Source: SIG452 sp045540295
GTDB taxonomy: Bacteria; Bacillota; Clostridia; UMGS1840
Reading direction: 5' to 3'
DNA: 64,000 nt
NCBI GenBank assembly: GCA_045540295.1
Contig: JAZQGY010000029.1
Span: 62,001-126,000 of the forward strand
The position numbers were made by a program, and so were the translations under genes. The notes below the pieces were generated by a model. That model worked only from the letters and a program-made list of their open reading frames with translations, made no database searches and had not been told where the DNA came from. Of the stretch, positions 51,730 through 60,394 are shown one piece after another (positions within the stretch are counted from its first letter, which is position 1; each line of letters begins with the position of its first letter).

Positions 51730-53415
51730 ATGCATTATCGATGGTATTTCATTCCGGTGGAGGACGGATATTGCGATTTGGTGATTCGCTTATTGCCCAA
51801 CATCAAAACTGAACGGACGGAGTTTGCATCCGAATTTTTAAACGGGCGCAAGCTCCGTGGTGTAAAACTGATTTTGGGGACTGCTTTAGCGGTTACCATT
51901 CCGTTTTCTTTGGTTGCAAGGGCAAATAATCGTTATTCTATGACTTATCTGTCTTACGGAAGTTATCAAACACAGTTGGAATACGTTGCCTTATCTCAAA
52001 ACAGTTTTTCTGTGATTTCTCCAAGTTATTTTAATATTCAGTCTGACGGTAGTTTGCAGGTGGATGAAATCAGCCAAAGCTATATTCACGCAATGCATGA
52101 AAACAATGTTAAAATTGTGCCCTTTTTGAGTAATCATTGGGACAAACAGGGTGGGAGTCTTGCGTTAGACCGAGTGGAAGCCTTGGCGAAGGAAATTGCC
52201 GATGCCGTCTTGAAATATAATCTGGACGGTATTAATGTGGATATTGAAAATGTGTCCCATCAGTATCGGGAGAAGTATACTGAATTGGTTCGCCTTTTAA
52301 GAGATAAACTCCCCAAAGAAAAAGAAGTTTCGGTTGCAGTTGCAGCCAATCCGAAAGGGTGGACCCAGGGGTGGCACGGTTCCTATGATTACAAGGCATT
52401 GGGAAAATATGCAGACCATCTGTTTCTGATGGCGTATGATGAGCATTTTAACGGTGGGGAATCAGGTCCTGTTGCAAGTATTTCTTTTGTGGAAGAGTCC
52501 ATTCGATATGCCTTAAAATATGTTCCGAAGGAGAAAATCGTTTTGGGAGTTCCGTTTTTCGGCAGAATCTGGAGTGAGGATGGTAGCGTAAAAGGGATTG
52601 GTATGACAAACCGTCAGATTGCTTCGGCAATTGAAAAAACCGGCGGTACTGTTACAGTCCATCCTGATTTTAAAAGTGTAAAAGCTGATATTAGGGTGAA
52701 CAGTACTCATTCCATTACTGTGAACGGAAGAAAACTAAAACCCGGGAATTACACTGTTTGGTACGACAACAGTGATACCTTAAAGTATAAACTTAGTTTG
52801 GTTGATAAATACGGTTTAAAAGGAGCCGGGAGTTGGAGTGTGGGTCAGGAGACCAAAGACGTTTGGGATTATTATTCGCTGTGGCTGAATGGGACTTATT
52901 TTTCCGATACCTTTTCTCATTTTGCCAAAGACGATGTCATTGTTGTTTCAAAAAAAGGATGGATGGAAGGTTTTGGAGACCATCGCTTTTTACCGGAGGA
53001 TGGATTAACCAGAGCACAGGCTGCAACCATTCTGTGCAGATACCTGAAGATGGATGGAGTAGCTGCAACCAATCAGTTTCCCGATGTTTTAAACCACTGG
53101 GCAGAAAAAGAGATTTCTTCAGCCGTAACTCACGGCTTGATGAAAGGATATCCGGACGGCACCTTTCGACCAAACCAAGCAGTTACCCGTGAAGAAATTG
53201 CCGTTATTTTACAACGGATTCTGCAATATGAATATATCGGAGGGGAGAGAACCTTTTCCTTTTCTGATTTAAACCAAGATCGTTGGTCTTATCAGGAAAT
53301 TAAAGCTTTGATTGATGCCGGTCTTCTCAAAGGGTATCCCGACGGAACCTTCCGGCCGGAACAGTTTTTATCCCGTGGAGAAATGGCACATCTGCTTCGA
53401 AAAACTTTGCCATGA
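51730..53415 (+). CDS. GH18 glycosidase with SLH domains (spore-cortex or wall type)
   Basis: 561 residues. About 43 N-terminal residues precede one membrane helix (about 44-65), then a GH18 domain (about 66-375) with the catalytic DGINVDIEN (E173), LMAYDEH and GVPFFGRIW, and then three SLH repeats (about 400-561). GH18 of this YaaH/SleL-like type hydrolyses peptidoglycan glucosaminyl bonds, notably in spore cortex. Unusual: a long N-terminal charged extension instead of a short signal, and SLH anchoring where LysM is commoner. RBS AAAGGATTG precedes ATG. Confidence 0.9.
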   Translation: MHYRWYFIPVEDGYCDLVIRLLPNIKTERTEFASEFLNGRKLRGVKLILGTALAVTIPFSLVARANNRYSMTYLSYGSYQTQLEYVALSQNSFSVISPSYFNIQSDGSLQVDEISQSYIHAMHENNVKIVPFLSNHWDKQGGSLALDRVEALAKEIADAVLKYNLDGINVDIENVSHQYREKYTELVRLLRDKLPKEKEVSVAVAANPKGWTQGWHGSYDYKALGKYADHLFLMAYDEHFNGGESGPVASISFVEESIRYALKYVPKEKIVLGVPFFGRIWSEDGSVKGIGMTNRQIASAIEKTGGTVTVHPDFKSVKADIRVNSTHSITVNGRKLKPGNYTVWYDNSDTLKYKLSLVDKYGLKGAGSWSVGQETKDVWDYYSLWLNGTYFSDTFSHFAKDDVIVVSKKGWMEGFGDHRFLPEDGLTRAQAATILCRYLKMDGVAATNQFPDVLNHWAEKEISSAVTHGLMKGYPDGTFRPNQAVTREEIAVILQRILQYEYIGGERTFSFSDLNQDRWSYQEIKALIDAGLLKGYPDGTFRPEQFLSRGEMAHLLRKTLP

Positions 53416-53512
53416 TATAAAAACTTTTTCCTTTTATCTATCATAAAATGAATTGTGGGTTTTGTTGTTTGCAATTTTTTTGCAAAAAAATGAATTTTTT
53501 GACGAAAAAATC

Positions 53513-53541
53513 TTGCAAATTACAATTTGATGTTGTATAAT
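53513..53541 (+). promoter_or_regulatory. gdhA promoter
   Basis: TTGCAA (53513-53518), 17-bp spacer, TATAAT (53536-53541), about 90 bp before the start. Confidence 0.8.
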
Positions 53542-53633
53542 ATTTTTTTGAAAGTGACATTGATAACCAAGCGATTTTGTCATCAATTCAAATTGCAAAA
53601 AATAATCCGATAGATGAAAAGGAGTGTTTTAGT

Positions 53634-54980
53634 ATGGCAATCAGCAATGCATATCTGCAGGGCATTTATGAAAGCGTTGAAAAGAAAAACGCAAACGAAC
53701 CTGAATTTTTGCAGGCAGTAAAAGAAGTTTTGGAAACTTTGGTTCCCGTGATTGAAAAAAGACCTGATTTTGTAGATGCAGGTGTTGTGGAAAGAATGGT
53801 AGAACCCGAAAGAATTATCACCTTCCGTATTTCCTGGGTAGATGATAATAATAAGGTACAGGTAAACAGAGGCTACCGTGTACAGTTTAATAGTGCAATT
53901 GGTCCTTACAAGGGCGGTATGAGATTCCATCCCACCGTTAACCAATCTGTTATCAAATTCTTAGGTTTTGAACAGACCTTGAAAAACTCCCTGACCACTC
54001 TGCCCATGGGCGGTGGTAAAGGCGGTTCTGATTTTGATCCCAAAGGCAAATCTGACGGTGAAATTATGAGATTCTGTCAGAGCTTGATGACCGAGCTTGC
54101 AAAGCACATCGGTGCAGATACTGACGTTCCTGCAGGCGATATCGGTGTTGGCGCAAGAGAAATCGGTTACTTATTTGGTCAATATAAAAGACTTCGCAAT
54201 GAATATACCGGCGTGTTGACCGGTAAAGGTTTGACCTACGGTGGTTCTCTGGCAAGAAAAGAAGCAACCGGCTACGGTCTTCTGTATTTCACCAATGAAA
54301 TGTTAGCAGCAAACGGCAAGTCTTTAAAAGGTGCAAAAGTTGTTGTTTCCGGTTCCGGTAACGTTGCAATTTATGCAACTGAAAAAGCGCAGCAGTTAGG
54401 TGCAACTGTAATTGCATTATCCGACTCCAACGGTTATGTTGTGGATGAAGATGGCATCAAATTAGACACTGTAAAACAGATTAAAGAAGTAGAAAGAAAA
54501 CGTATTTCCGAATACGTAAAATATCATCCTTCCGCAAAATACTACGAAGGTAAAGGCATCTGGACTGTAAAATGTGATATCGCTCTGCCTTGTGCAACTC
54601 AGAACGAGTTGAATTTAGACGATGCGAAAGCACTGGTTGCAAACGGATGTTATGCGGTAGCAGAAGGCGCAAATATGCCCTCCACTCCTGATGCAATTGC
54701 ATATATCCAGGAAAATGGCGTGCTGTTTGCTCCTGCAAAAGCAGCAAATGCAGGCGGTGTTGCTACCTCTGGTCTGGAAATGAGCCAGAACAGTATGAGA
54801 TATAGTTGGAGCTTTGAAGAAGTAGATGCTAAACTGCATGATATTATGGTTAACATCTACAAGAGTTGTGAAACAGCAGCAAAAGATTACGGCTGCGAAG
54901 GAAACCTGGCTGCAGGTGCTAACATTGCAGGGTTCTTAAAGGTTGCCGAATCCATGAAAGCTCAGGGTATTGCATATTAA
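53634..54980 (+). CDS. gdhA: Glutamate dehydrogenase (NADP-type)
   Basis: 448 residues. Interconverts 2-oxoglutarate plus ammonia and glutamate. Motifs: substrate-binding GPYKGGMRFHP, catalytic PMGGGKGGSDF (Lys), PAGDIGVGAREIG, and nucleotide-binding SGSGNVAIYATEKA. The ATG at 53634 has AAAAGGAG 9 nt upstream; the open frame above it overlaps the promoter region. The nucleotide-binding residues favour NADP, but cofactor needs assay. Followed by a strong terminator. Confidence 0.96.
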   Translation: MAISNAYLQGIYESVEKKNANEPEFLQAVKEVLETLVPVIEKRPDFVDAGVVERMVEPERIITFRISWVDDNNKVQVNRGYRVQFNSAIGPYKGGMRFHPTVNQSVIKFLGFEQTLKNSLTTLPMGGGKGGSDFDPKGKSDGEIMRFCQSLMTELAKHIGADTDVPAGDIGVGAREIGYLFGQYKRLRNEYTGVLTGKGLTYGGSLARKEATGYGLLYFTNEMLAANGKSLKGAKVVVSGSGNVAIYATEKAQQLGATVIALSDSNGYVVDEDGIKLDTVKQIKEVERKRISEYVKYHPSAKYYEGKGIWTVKCDIALPCATQNELNLDDAKALVANGCYAVAEGANMPSTPDAIAYIQENGVLFAPAKAANAGGVATSGLEMSQNSMRYSWSFEEVDAKLHDIMVNIYKSCETAAKDYGCEGNLAAGANIAGFLKVAESMKAQGIAY

Positions 54981-54994
54981 TTTTACAAATAAAA

Positions 54995-55028
54995 GAAAAC
55001 TGTCGGAGACGTTCTCCGGCAGTTTTTC
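54995..55028 (+). terminator. Terminator after gdhA
   Basis: AAAACTGTCGGAGA / TCTCCGGCAGTTTT with a T-run. Confidence 0.88.
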
Positions 55029-55066
55029 TTTTGCTTTTTCATGGTTTTACATTTTTTGATACCACT

Positions 55067-55121
55067 CGACAGAGAAACATGTCGTATACTATCAAATCTT
55101 TTGGAATGTCGGAATTTGTCG
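55067..55121 (+). promoter_or_regulatory. Cluster of Spo0A-box-like TGTCG motifs upstream of spo0A
   Basis: Four TGTCG cores within 55 bp: 55067-55071 (reverse strand, CTCGACAGA), 55080-55084, 55107-55111 (ATGTCGGAA) and 55117-55121 (TTTGTCGTG). The 0A-box consensus is TTTGTCRAA; the best copy matches 7 of 9. They lie 35-90 bp upstream of the promoter, which suggests autoregulation. Confidence 0.55.
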
Positions 55122-55153
55122 TGTAAAAATTGGAAAATATTTCCAAAAATATC

Positions 55154-55182
55154 TTGATTTTTCCAAAATAATGTGTTATATT
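55154..55182 (+). promoter_or_regulatory. spo0A promoter
   Basis: TTGATT (55154-55159), 17-bp spacer, TATATT (55177-55182). Confidence 0.72.
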
Positions 55183-55306
55183 ATATCCAGAAAATGAAAA
55201 AAGAACATGATATATGCATATTCAAATGATTCTTGTCAAAGTATGGTTTAAAAAGGAGCGCGACCTTTTTTTGACCAAACAGAAAAAGTGATAGGGAGAT
55301 AAAACT

Positions 55307-56098
55307 ATGAAAAGTATCATTGTGATAGACGATAACATTTCCTTGGTGAATGAACTTGCAGCTCATTTGAAGCAAGACACATATTTTGGAGAGATTTACA
55401 CAGCCCACGAAGGGAAGGAAGCCTTAAGAACCATTCGTGAGACAAAGCCACAGATTATTTTGACCGACATTGCAATGCCAAACGGAGACGGTATTTGGCT
55501 ATTGGAACACTTGAAAGAAGAAAAACTGTTGTCAGAAGATACTACCGTTATTTATATGATGGATATCAAACTTCCTGCAATTGAAAAACTGATTATGGAT
55601 TTAGGCGCTGATTATTTTATGATGAAGCCCTTTGACATTCCGGTTGCAGTTACACAGATTAAAACAGTTTCTAACGGAGAGAAACATACCAGAGGAGCTC
55701 TTGACCCTGCAGTGCAACTTTCCAATATTGCAACTTCCAAGGAAAACCCTATTTTAGAGCAAATGGTAACGAATATCTTTCACGAATTGGGGATGCCTGC
55801 TCATATCAAAGGATACGAGTATTTAAGATATGCCATTTTAAGAGTATTGGAAAACAGAAAACTTTTGCACAGCGTGACAAAAGAACTTTATCCGATGACC
55901 GCAAAGCAATTTGATTCCAAACCAAGTCGTGTGGAAAGAGCAATCCGTCACGCCATTGAAGTGGCCTGGAGCAGGGGAGATGCGGAAAACATCGCCAAAC
56001 TGTTCGGTTGCACCGTGTTATCATCTCGCGGTAAACCAACCAACTCAGAATTTCTTGCAATGATTGCGGATAACATTTTGTTAAGATTGTCCGCTTAA
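55307..56098 (+). CDS. spo0A: Sporulation master regulator Spo0A
   Basis: 263 residues. N-terminal receiver domain (1-125) with D54 in IILTDIAMPNGDG and the lysine in MMKPFD; C-terminal DNA-binding domain (about 150-260) with IKGYEYLRYAI and the recognition helix SRVERAIRHAIEVAWSRG, nearly invariant in Spo0A proteins. RBS AGGGAGATAAAACT. Its presence with cwlD and a YlmC-like gene identifies a spore former. No spoIVB is adjacent. Confidence 0.97.
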   Translation: MKSIIVIDDNISLVNELAAHLKQDTYFGEIYTAHEGKEALRTIRETKPQIILTDIAMPNGDGIWLLEHLKEEKLLSEDTTVIYMMDIKLPAIEKLIMDLGADYFMMKPFDIPVAVTQIKTVSNGEKHTRGALDPAVQLSNIATSKENPILEQMVTNIFHELGMPAHIKGYEYLRYAILRVLENRKLLHSVTKELYPMTAKQFDSKPSRVERAIRHAIEVAWSRGDAENIAKLFGCTVLSSRGKPTNSEFLAMIADNILLRLSA

Positions 56099-56140
56099 TA
56101 TTTATTGTCCGTTCCATTCTATATAATTCTTTTCCCGGGT

Positions 56141-56188
56141 AAGGAGACTGTGTTGCATTTTTGCAGGCAGTCTCTTTGCCTTTTTAGT
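56141..56188 (+). terminator. Possible terminator after spo0A
   Basis: GGAGACTG / CAGTCTCT stem, long loop, then TTTGCCTTTTT. Confidence 0.6.
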
Positions 56189-56209
56189 TTGACAATTCTA
56201 TTACAACTA

Positions 56210-56238
56210 TTGCACTTTCCGACAAAATACTATATAAT
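56210..56238 (+). promoter_or_regulatory. Promoter of the CARF nuclease, containing a Spo0A-box-like site
   Basis: TTGCAC (56210-56215), 17-bp spacer, TATAAT (56233-56238). Within the spacer, the reverse strand reads TTTTGTCGGAA (56218-56228), close to the 0A box. Confidence 0.7.
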
Positions 56239-56280
56239 AAAAATGTTGAATTTTAGGATGTATCCGGGAGTGTATACACG

Positions 56281-57495
56281 ATGAAAGTATTAGTTGAATT
56301 TTTTGATTCTTGCCAGCTACATAATGTGATTGCAGCAATCAGCTTGCATCCTGAGAGAGTCATTTTTATTGGAGATTCTGCCACAATGGAGACATCCCGT
56401 CGGGAGGCATTGCAGAGGTTTTTTCGGTTGCGTAAACAGAAAATCGTGATAGAATACATCACTGTTCAGTCTTGTTCATATCGAGATATTCATGAAAAGA
56501 TCAGCAGTGTTTTAAAAAAACATACGGATGTTTGCTTTGATGTTACCGGTGGACGGGATTTATTTCTTCTTGCCTTGGGAGAACTGTCGTGTTGTCAAAA
56601 AACTCCTATGATTCGCTTTGACGTGCCTTCCGGAAAAATGATACGGATTAAGAATGCTGAGCAAATTCCTGAGCCAACTGTTGCAAGCCTAACTGTTCGT
56701 CAGAGCATCGTGTTAAATGGCGGAGAAGTAATTGACCCGCAAAACTATCTGTCTTCAGAACAACTAACACCGACATTTAGTAAAGAAGTACGCAGCCTGT
56801 TCCAGATCAGTAAGCAGCGGCCGAAACTGTGGAATCAGTTTGTGATTGCGTTGGAGGGACTTATCAATCAGACTGCTGTCGGCTCAGATCTTAAAGTTTC
56901 TGTGAAGGTTTCGTCTGTCCCGGAAATTCAGTATCGAAAATTGACGGAATATGCTTTTTTGGAAAAACTCGCAGATGCGGGACTTATACTGGATTACTGT
57001 TATGACGGTGAAAGAATTTCTTTCCGATACAAAAATGAACAGGTGCATCGTTGTATGGCAAAATCCGGAAATATTCTGGAACTGTATTCCTATCTGCTGA
57101 TTCATGAAATCAGTAAGGAGAGCACTTCCGTTTTTGGTGACAAAAGAGTCGGAGTTCCTGTGGATTGGGACGGAGTTATTGAGCCTCGGTATCGGAGTGG
57201 AACCAAAAATGAGATTGATTTGATTCTCACTAAAAAAACCGTTCCGGTATTTATATCCTGTAAACATGGGGAAGTTCTGAAGGAAGCTTTGTATGAATTG
57301 CATACGGTTGCAGAGCATTACGGCGGCATGTATGCAAAAAAAGTGTTAATTACAGCAGAACTTAGCAATATTCCAAGCAAAAGAATCAGTTTTTTAGAGC
57401 GTGCCCGTGATATGGGGATTGAGGTTATTTACAATGCAAACCGCATGACAGAAGAAGAATTTAAGCAGAGACTCCGAAAAATCGGCACTCCTTAA
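56281..57495 (+). CDS. Card1/DUF1887-like protein: CARF domain plus PD-(D/E)XK nuclease
   Basis: 404 residues. N-terminal CARF-like domain (about 1-150) with the ligand-loop motif DVTGGRD (T89-G91), a linking region, a middle wing-helix-like part, and a C-terminal PD-(D/E)XK-type nuclease (about 290-400) with NEIDLIL (E311, D313) and FISCKHG (K328). This is the layout of Card1/Can2-type enzymes that are activated by cyclic tetra-adenylate made by type III CRISPR complexes. The acidic residue normally before C-K (ECK) is Ser here (S326), which may matter. No CRISPR array or cas gene is in the window. Own promoter; RBS CGGGAG. Between spo0A and secA. Confidence 0.85.
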   Translation: MKVLVEFFDSCQLHNVIAAISLHPERVIFIGDSATMETSRREALQRFFRLRKQKIVIEYITVQSCSYRDIHEKISSVLKKHTDVCFDVTGGRDLFLLALGELSCCQKTPMIRFDVPSGKMIRIKNAEQIPEPTVASLTVRQSIVLNGGEVIDPQNYLSSEQLTPTFSKEVRSLFQISKQRPKLWNQFVIALEGLINQTAVGSDLKVSVKVSSVPEIQYRKLTEYAFLEKLADAGLILDYCYDGERISFRYKNEQVHRCMAKSGNILELYSYLLIHEISKESTSVFGDKRVGVPVDWDGVIEPRYRSGTKNEIDLILTKKTVPVFISCKHGEVLKEALYELHTVAEHYGGMYAKKVLITAELSNIPSKRISFLERARDMGIEVIYNANRMTEEEFKQRLRKIGTP

Positions 57496-57535
57496 AAAAT
57501 CACGAAAAAAACACAGAATATTTTGGTCTTTTCTA

Positions 57536-57564
57536 TTGCGAAAACAGAAAAAATATGGTATACT
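57536..57564 (+). promoter_or_regulatory. secA-prfB-prfA promoter
   Basis: TTGCGA (57536-57541), 17-bp spacer, TATACT (57559-57564). Confidence 0.72.
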
Positions 57565-57625
57565 GAATTGATTATATTTTTTTAATAACAAATTCCCGGA
57601 AAAATAAATGAAAGTAGAGAGTAAT

Positions 57626-60352
57626 ATGTTCAAATCCTTAATTGAAAAAATGATTGGATCCTACTCGGATCGTGAAATTAAGCGGATTAAGCCGCTTGTG
57701 GATAAGGTATTATCCTACGATGAAGCATACGGCAAGTTAACCGATGATGAACTCAAGGCAAAGACCCCTGAGTTTATTTCCCGTTTGGCAAATGGAGAAA
57801 CATTGGATGATATTTTGCCGGAAGCATTTGCTACCGTTCGTGAAGCGTCTTGGCGTGTACTGGGATTAAAGCATTATCCTGTGCAGATTATTGGCGGTAT
57901 TGTACTTCATCAAGGCCGTATTTCTGAAATGAAAACCGGGGAAGGTAAAACGCTGGTTGCAACCTTACCTGCTTATTTAAATGCATTAACCAAGCGTGGT
58001 GTGCATATTGTTACCGTTAACGATTATCTTGCAAAGCGTGACAGTGAATGGATGGGCAAGGTATATCAGTTTTTGGGACTGACGGTTGGTTTGGTGATTC
58101 ATGATGTAGAACCGCAGAACCGTCACCAGTCTTATGCTTGCGACATTACCTACGGTACCAATAATGAATTTGGTTTTGACTATTTAAGAGATAATATGGT
58201 CATTTATAAAGAACAGATGGTGCAAAGAGGACATTATTTTGCCATCGTGGACGAGGTGGATAGCATCCTAATTGACGAGGCAAGAACACCTCTGATTATC
58301 TCCGGTCAGGGAGATAAATCTACCGAGATTTATCAGTTGGCAGATCGTTTTGTAAAAGGGTTGAAACGAAAAGTTGTTGTGGAAGAAGACACCAAAGTAT
58401 TGTCTGATGAAGGTGATGCAGACTATATTGTGGATGAAAAATCCAAAACGGCAAACCTAACTGCACAGGGGATTCAGAAGGCAGAAGAACACTTCCGTAT
58501 TGAGAATTTATCTGACCCTGAAAATTTGACCTTATCCCATCACATCAACCAGGCATTAAGAGCGAATGGGATTATGAAATTAGACCGCGATTATGTGGTA
58601 AAAGACGGCGAAATTATCATTGTTGATGAATTTACCGGTCGTTTGATGTTTGGCAGACGTTATTCCGAAGGCTTGCATCAGGCAATTGAAGCCAAAGAAG
58701 GCGTGAAGGTGGAAAGAGAATCCAAAACCTTGGCAACCATCACCTTCCAGAACTATTTCCGTTTGTATGAAAAGCTTTCCGGTATGACCGGTACAGCAAA
58801 AACCGAGGAAGAAGAATTCCAGGAAATTTACGGGTTAGACTGTATTGAGATTCCTACCAACAAGCCGTTACTTCGTGAGGATGCTCCGGATGCGGTTTAT
58901 AAAACTGAATTGGGAAAATATAATGCTGTCATTAATGAAATCATTACCCGTCATCAGACCGGTCAGCCGATTCTGGTGGGTACTGTTTCTATTGATAAAT
59001 CTGAGATTTTGTCAGCCTTATTAAAACGTCGTGGCGTAAAGCACGAAGTGTTAAATGCCAAAAACCACGATAAAGAAGCTCAAATTATTGCGCAGGCAGG
59101 TAAGAAAAATGCTGTTACCATTGCAACCAATATGGCTGGTCGTGGTACTGACATTATGTTGGGCGGTAATGCTGAATATTTGGCAAAAGCAGACTTGGTA
59201 AAAGCAGGATATGAAGATCGCGTGATAGCGGAAGCCACCGGTTTTGCTCACACAGAGGATGAAGAAATTTTAAAAGCAAGACAGGAATATACCCAGGCTT
59301 TAAAGAATTATAGCGAACAGTTAAAACAGGAAAAAGAAGAAGTATTAAAAGCCGGCGGTCTTTGCATCATTGGTACGGAGCGCCACGAATCCCGCCGTAT
59401 TGACAATCAGCTCCGTGGCCGTGCAGGTCGTCAAGGTGACCCCGGTTTCACCAAATTCTTCCTGTCTTTGGAAGATGAGCTGATGCGTTTGTTCGGTTCT
59501 GAACGGGTACGCGGTGTGGTGGAAGCTTTAGGCTTACCGGAAGATGAACCGATTGAACACAATATGCTTACCAAAGCCATCGAAAGTGCACAAAAACGTG
59601 TGGAAGGCAAAAACTTCAGCATCCGTAAACACGTTTTGCAGTTTGATGATGTGATGAATCAGCAGAGAGAAATTATATACGGAGAACGTCAAAAAGTACT
59701 AAACGGTGAGAGTCTCCGAGATAATATTATCAAAATGATTGGAGACAGTGTTTCTGCTACTGTAGATCAGTTCTGCGGCATCAGTGAATATGCAGATGAT
59801 TGGAATCTGACCGGTTTGGCAGATCAGGTAAATAAAATCTATACCACCGAAGACAATCCTTTCCGTGTGGATGAAATTGATTTGGAAGAGGTTACTAAGG
59901 AAAGCTTAAAAGCACAAATCAAAGAGCTGGCTATGGCGAAATACGAAGCCAAAGAAACAGAATTTGGTGAACAGATGCGTGAAATTGAACGGGTTGTATT
60001 GCTTCGTGCAGTAGATAGCCATTGGATGGACCACATCGACGATATGGATCAGCTCAAAAACGGTATTAATCTTCGTGCGTACGGTCAAAGAGACCCTGTT
60101 GTGGAATATAAATACGAAGGATTTGATATGTTTGAAGCAATGATTCAGGGCATTTCTGATCAAACTGCAAAAACGGTGTTGAATGTGGCACTCCGTCAGC
60201 CTATTGAACGTAAGCAGGTGGCGATTCCCAATGAAACGCCCAGTGACGGCAGTTTGAAAAAAGCTCCTGCACGTGCTCAGAATAAAGTGGGCCCAAATGA
60301 TCCCTGTCCCTGCGGAAGCGGCAAGAAATACAAAAAGTGCTGTAGACCGTAG
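57626..60352 (+). CDS. secA: Protein translocase ATPase SecA
   Basis: Motor that drives precursors through SecYEG. About 908 residues. NBD1 Walker A GEGKT in MKTGEGKTLVA, Walker B-like DEVDSI, PPXD (about 225-370), NBD2 with TNMAGRGTDIMLGG, helical wing and scaffold domains, and the C-terminal zinc-binding tail GPNDPCPCGSGKKYKKCC (C-x-C-x8-C-C). Family members start MFKSLIEK; the ATG at 57626 gives this, though an in-frame ATG at 57608 adds six residues. Both have weak ribosome sites. Heads a likely operon with prfB. Confidence 0.97.
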   Translation: MFKSLIEKMIGSYSDREIKRIKPLVDKVLSYDEAYGKLTDDELKAKTPEFISRLANGETLDDILPEAFATVREASWRVLGLKHYPVQIIGGIVLHQGRISEMKTGEGKTLVATLPAYLNALTKRGVHIVTVNDYLAKRDSEWMGKVYQFLGLTVGLVIHDVEPQNRHQSYACDITYGTNNEFGFDYLRDNMVIYKEQMVQRGHYFAIVDEVDSILIDEARTPLIISGQGDKSTEIYQLADRFVKGLKRKVVVEEDTKVLSDEGDADYIVDEKSKTANLTAQGIQKAEEHFRIENLSDPENLTLSHHINQALRANGIMKLDRDYVVKDGEIIIVDEFTGRLMFGRRYSEGLHQAIEAKEGVKVERESKTLATITFQNYFRLYEKLSGMTGTAKTEEEEFQEIYGLDCIEIPTNKPLLREDAPDAVYKTELGKYNAVINEIITRHQTGQPILVGTVSIDKSEILSALLKRRGVKHEVLNAKNHDKEAQIIAQAGKKNAVTIATNMAGRGTDIMLGGNAEYLAKADLVKAGYEDRVIAEATGFAHTEDEEILKARQEYTQALKNYSEQLKQEKEEVLKAGGLCIIGTERHESRRIDNQLRGRAGRQGDPGFTKFFLSLEDELMRLFGSERVRGVVEALGLPEDEPIEHNMLTKAIESAQKRVEGKNFSIRKHVLQFDDVMNQQREIIYGERQKVLNGESLRDNIIKMIGDSVSATVDQFCGISEYADDWNLTGLADQVNKIYTTEDNPFRVDEIDLEEVTKESLKAQIKELAMAKYEAKETEFGEQMREIERVVLLRAVDSHWMDHIDDMDQLKNGINLRAYGQRDPVVEYKYEGFDMFEAMIQGISDQTAKTVLNVALRQPIERKQVAIPNETPSDGSLKKAPARAQNKVGPNDPCPCGSGKKYKKCCRP

Positions 60353-60394
60353 GAATTGAGCCGGAAACTTTTAACGATAAAGGATGTGATAAGT

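Noticed and set aside
53416..53512. TTTGCAA/TTGCAAA repeat before gdhA as a terminator
   Set aside because: Stem is only seven AT-rich pairs; no firm support.
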